Both the position numbers and the translations under genes were made by a program. This document shows positions 62,407-64,000 of a DNA stretch of 64,000 nt, piece by piece; the first letter of the stretch is position 1; each line of letters opens with the position of its first letter. A model generated the notes under the pieces. It was not told the DNA's origin, searched no databases, and saw only the letters and a program-made list of their open reading frames with translations. Origin of the DNA: Pirellula staleyi DSM 6068 (GTDB lineage Bacteria > Planctomycetota > Planctomycetia > Pirellulales > Pirellulaceae); the NCBI RefSeq assembly GCF_000025185.1, contig NC_013720.1:4588001-4652000 (forward strand). Direction: 5' to 3'.

Positions 62407-64000
62407 TTAGAAGAAAAACTGCGAGATGCGGCTGAGATCCATCGCGGTCGCAAAAATCATCAGCGAGAGCAGGAACAAAATGCCCATAACGGTGAGTCGC
62501 ACTTGCAGCTGTTCGTTCACAGGCTTTCCACGAATCCATTCGGCGGCGAGGAAGAGCATATGCCCACCGTCGAGCGCGGGGATCGGCAGGAAGTTGATCA
62601 CTGCAAGATTCGCGCTCAGCATCGTGAGGAAGAGGAGCAGGATTGGAATACCTGCGGAGGCGTGACTTCCGGCAGCACCCAAAATTCCGAGAGGCCCGGA
62701 CAGATTCGTGGGTGAAATCTGCAGTGTGACGAGTTTCTGCAGCACCGTGAGGACTTCGGTGACCCGTTCCTTGATTTCACGCGCGCCGAGCGCGAGTGCT
62801 TCGCCAACCGACTTTGCTTGGTGTAGTGTGGTGAATGTCTCGGTGGTGATGCCCCGCGATTCGTCGAGCAGCGTTTCGGAACTGACAACCTCGACCGGTT
62901 GGCTCGTGATCGTTTCGGGTTTATCGCCGCCACGGGAAGCGGTAATGGTGGCTTTCGTTCCGAGCGGAACCAAGCGGAGCAGTCCTTGCAGGTAAACCAG
63001 ATTCTTTTCGGTGTCGTCGAGAATAACTTCGGGAGTTTTCAGCGTCAGGTAGTTGAGAAACAGTTTCTCACGATCCTTGTCAGCAAATTCGAAGGTGACC
63101 TTATCGATCTTGTCGCCAGCAGCGAGCTTCGACGATTCATCAGCAGCTGCAATCGTTCGGTCGAGTTTAACGGCAACTCCAATCGGCTCGGCGGCAATCG
63201 ACGTTGCGAAGTTGGCAGTCGAGAACATTGGAGGAGCAACCGGGGTGATCTTCACTTCACGTACGACCCGCTGATCGCCCGTGGCGGCCCGCTCGACTTC
63301 AATCGTGATCTCTTTCCCGACATGAGGGAGCAATTGCTGCGAGAGAGCGAGTGGATTCTCGATCTTCTCTCCTTCAATGGTGAGGAGTTTATCGCCGACG
63401 AGAATGCCTGCCGTTTCGGCAGGAGAACCTTTACGAACACTAACCACCAGGCCCATGGTGGGAACCAAACCGAGTGAGTTTTCGCCGCGTTCGGGAATCG
63501 TTACTTCAAGCGAAGTGGGTTCGCCACTTGGTTTGCCATCTTCGGATTTTGGAGTGCGGCGAATTGTAAGGCCGATCGGGCCGGAAGGCTTGGAAGCGAA
63601 TGTTTGAACGAAGGCTCCGTAGTTTTTCACTTCGGTGCCGTCGACGTGCGTGATCTCGTCACCTTCCAGCAGCGGCTCGGAACTTTTTGCGCTAGTAGGA
63701 AGAGCCCCTTGCATCAGGATGGTCAGATTGCTCGTCGGCTTCACGCCGATTGTGGCCTGTTTGCCAGTTCCTTGATCGCGCAGACGTGGCCGCATCGAGA
63801 GCCATTCTTCGGTTCCGTCGGCGCGGCGAACCAGTACGTCCAGATCTTTCTCGACGCCGTTGAAAATCACCGAGCGTTGCAGGTCGTTATAGCGCAAGTG
63901 CTCGTAGGGGGAGCCGCTTTTGCCAAACTGCAGCACACGATCGTCGGTTCGAAGACCAGCCGCCCAAGCAGGTTCACCAGGAATGGAAACCCCAACTGTT
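62407..64000 (-). CDS. rseP: RseP-like site-2 metalloprotease, N-terminus beyond the right edge
   Basis: The visible 530 residues are the C-terminal part of an M50 intramembrane protease. The frame is open to the window edge, continuing as VGVSIPGEPAWAAGLRTDDR. Three PDZ-like regions occur (about 1-40, 85-130, 165-240, with VVSVRKGSPAETAGILVGDK in the last), an extra beta-rich insert lies at about 250-365, and the C-terminal membrane part has NLAVINFLPIPALDGGHMLF, the LDG zinc-ligand motif. The HExxH motif should lie outside the window. RseP cleaves anti-sigma factors and signal-peptide remnants. The stop is 17 bases before the HAD gene. Confidence 0.85.
   Translation of the reverse strand, partial: TVGVSIPGEPAWAAGLRTDDRVLQFGKSGSPYEHLRYNDLQRSVIFNGVEKDLDVLVRRADGTEEWLSMRPRLRDQGTGKQATIGVKPTSNLTILMQGALPTSAKSSEPLLEGDEITHVDGTEVKNYGAFVQTFASKPSGPIGLTIRRTPKSEDGKPSGEPTSLEVTIPERGENSLGLVPTMGLVVSVRKGSPAETAGILVGDKLLTIEGEKIENPLALSQQLLPHVGKEITIEVERAATGDQRVVREVKITPVAPPMFSTANFATSIAAEPIGVAVKLDRTIAAADESSKLAAGDKIDKVTFEFADKDREKLFLNYLTLKTPEVILDDTEKNLVYLQGLLRLVPLGTKATITASRGGDKPETITSQPVEVVSSETLLDESRGITTETFTTLHQAKSVGEALALGAREIKERVTEVLTVLQKLVTLQISPTNLSGPLGILGAAGSHASAGIPILLLFLTMLSANLAVINFLPIPALDGGHMLFLAAEWIRGKPVNEQLQVRLTVMGILFLLSLMIFATAMDLSRISQFFF

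Overview
The window is bacterial chromosome from a planctomycete, most likely of the Pirellulales. The gene content supports this: a DUF1549/DUF1553 protein with a C-x4-CH motif, a WD40 protein with a planctomycete-type cytochrome domain, Tat-exported GFO/IDH/MocA and xylose-isomerase-like proteins, large Pro- or Ala-rich membrane proteins, and a flagellar block of flhA, flhF, a MinD-like gene and a sigma-28-type factor. I found no rRNA, tRNA, CRISPR array, insertion sequence or prophage. Both end genes are cut by the window edges. Family assignments come from motifs read by eye; no database search was run.

Layout. 1-13.3 kb: a truncated membrane protein, an ArsR repressor with a tandem SRPBCC protein, an exported oxidoreductase, a J-domain-like membrane protein, a cupin, a PhzF-like isomerase, an esterase, an eight-haem cytochrome with HEAT/TPR tail, a Nudix protein and a Tat-exported sugar isomerase-like protein. 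13.4-17.3 kb: a copper P-type ATPase divergent from a CinA-like protein. 17.3-26.5 kb: three very large exported proteins on the minus strand (DUF1549/1553, then an Ig/PPC-like protein, then a WD40-cytochrome protein); the last two share an Ala/Lys-rich coiled coil. 26.9-34.3 kb: a PpiD/SurA-like chaperone with a long Pro-Glu-Ala-Lys linker, topA, acpS and an orphan histidine kinase.

34.4-43.3 kb: an M1 aminopeptidase with HEAT repeats, a Tyr/Pro/Ala/Val-rich secreted protein, a small membrane protein, a VOC protein, a diadenylate cyclase that looks like the archaeal type, a GNAT acetyltransferase, NAD(P)H-hydrate epimerase, and two zinc-ribbon proteins. 43.3-49.6 kb: a compact five-gene polyphosphate operon (ROK kinase, Ppx/GppA, Ppk1, SixA-like phosphatase, CHAD protein). 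49.7-54.5 kb: a probable envelope-glycan operon (GtrA, UGM-like flavoprotein, TMTC-like membrane TPR protein). 54.8-60.5 kb: the flagellar block. 60.8-64 kb: a DUF374 acyltransferase, then a site-2 protease (RseP-like) followed by a HAD hydrolase.

The points I would look at first are: the shared coiled coil in the two neighbouring exported giants; the polyphosphate operon with its ROK kinase; the DacZ-like cyclase with a changed RHR motif; a FlhG whose P-loop has lost both lysines; an ArsR-type operator placed between the -35 and -10 of an apparently leaderless promoter; and a terminator-like hairpin whose U-tract encodes the catalytic motif of the HAD hydrolase.
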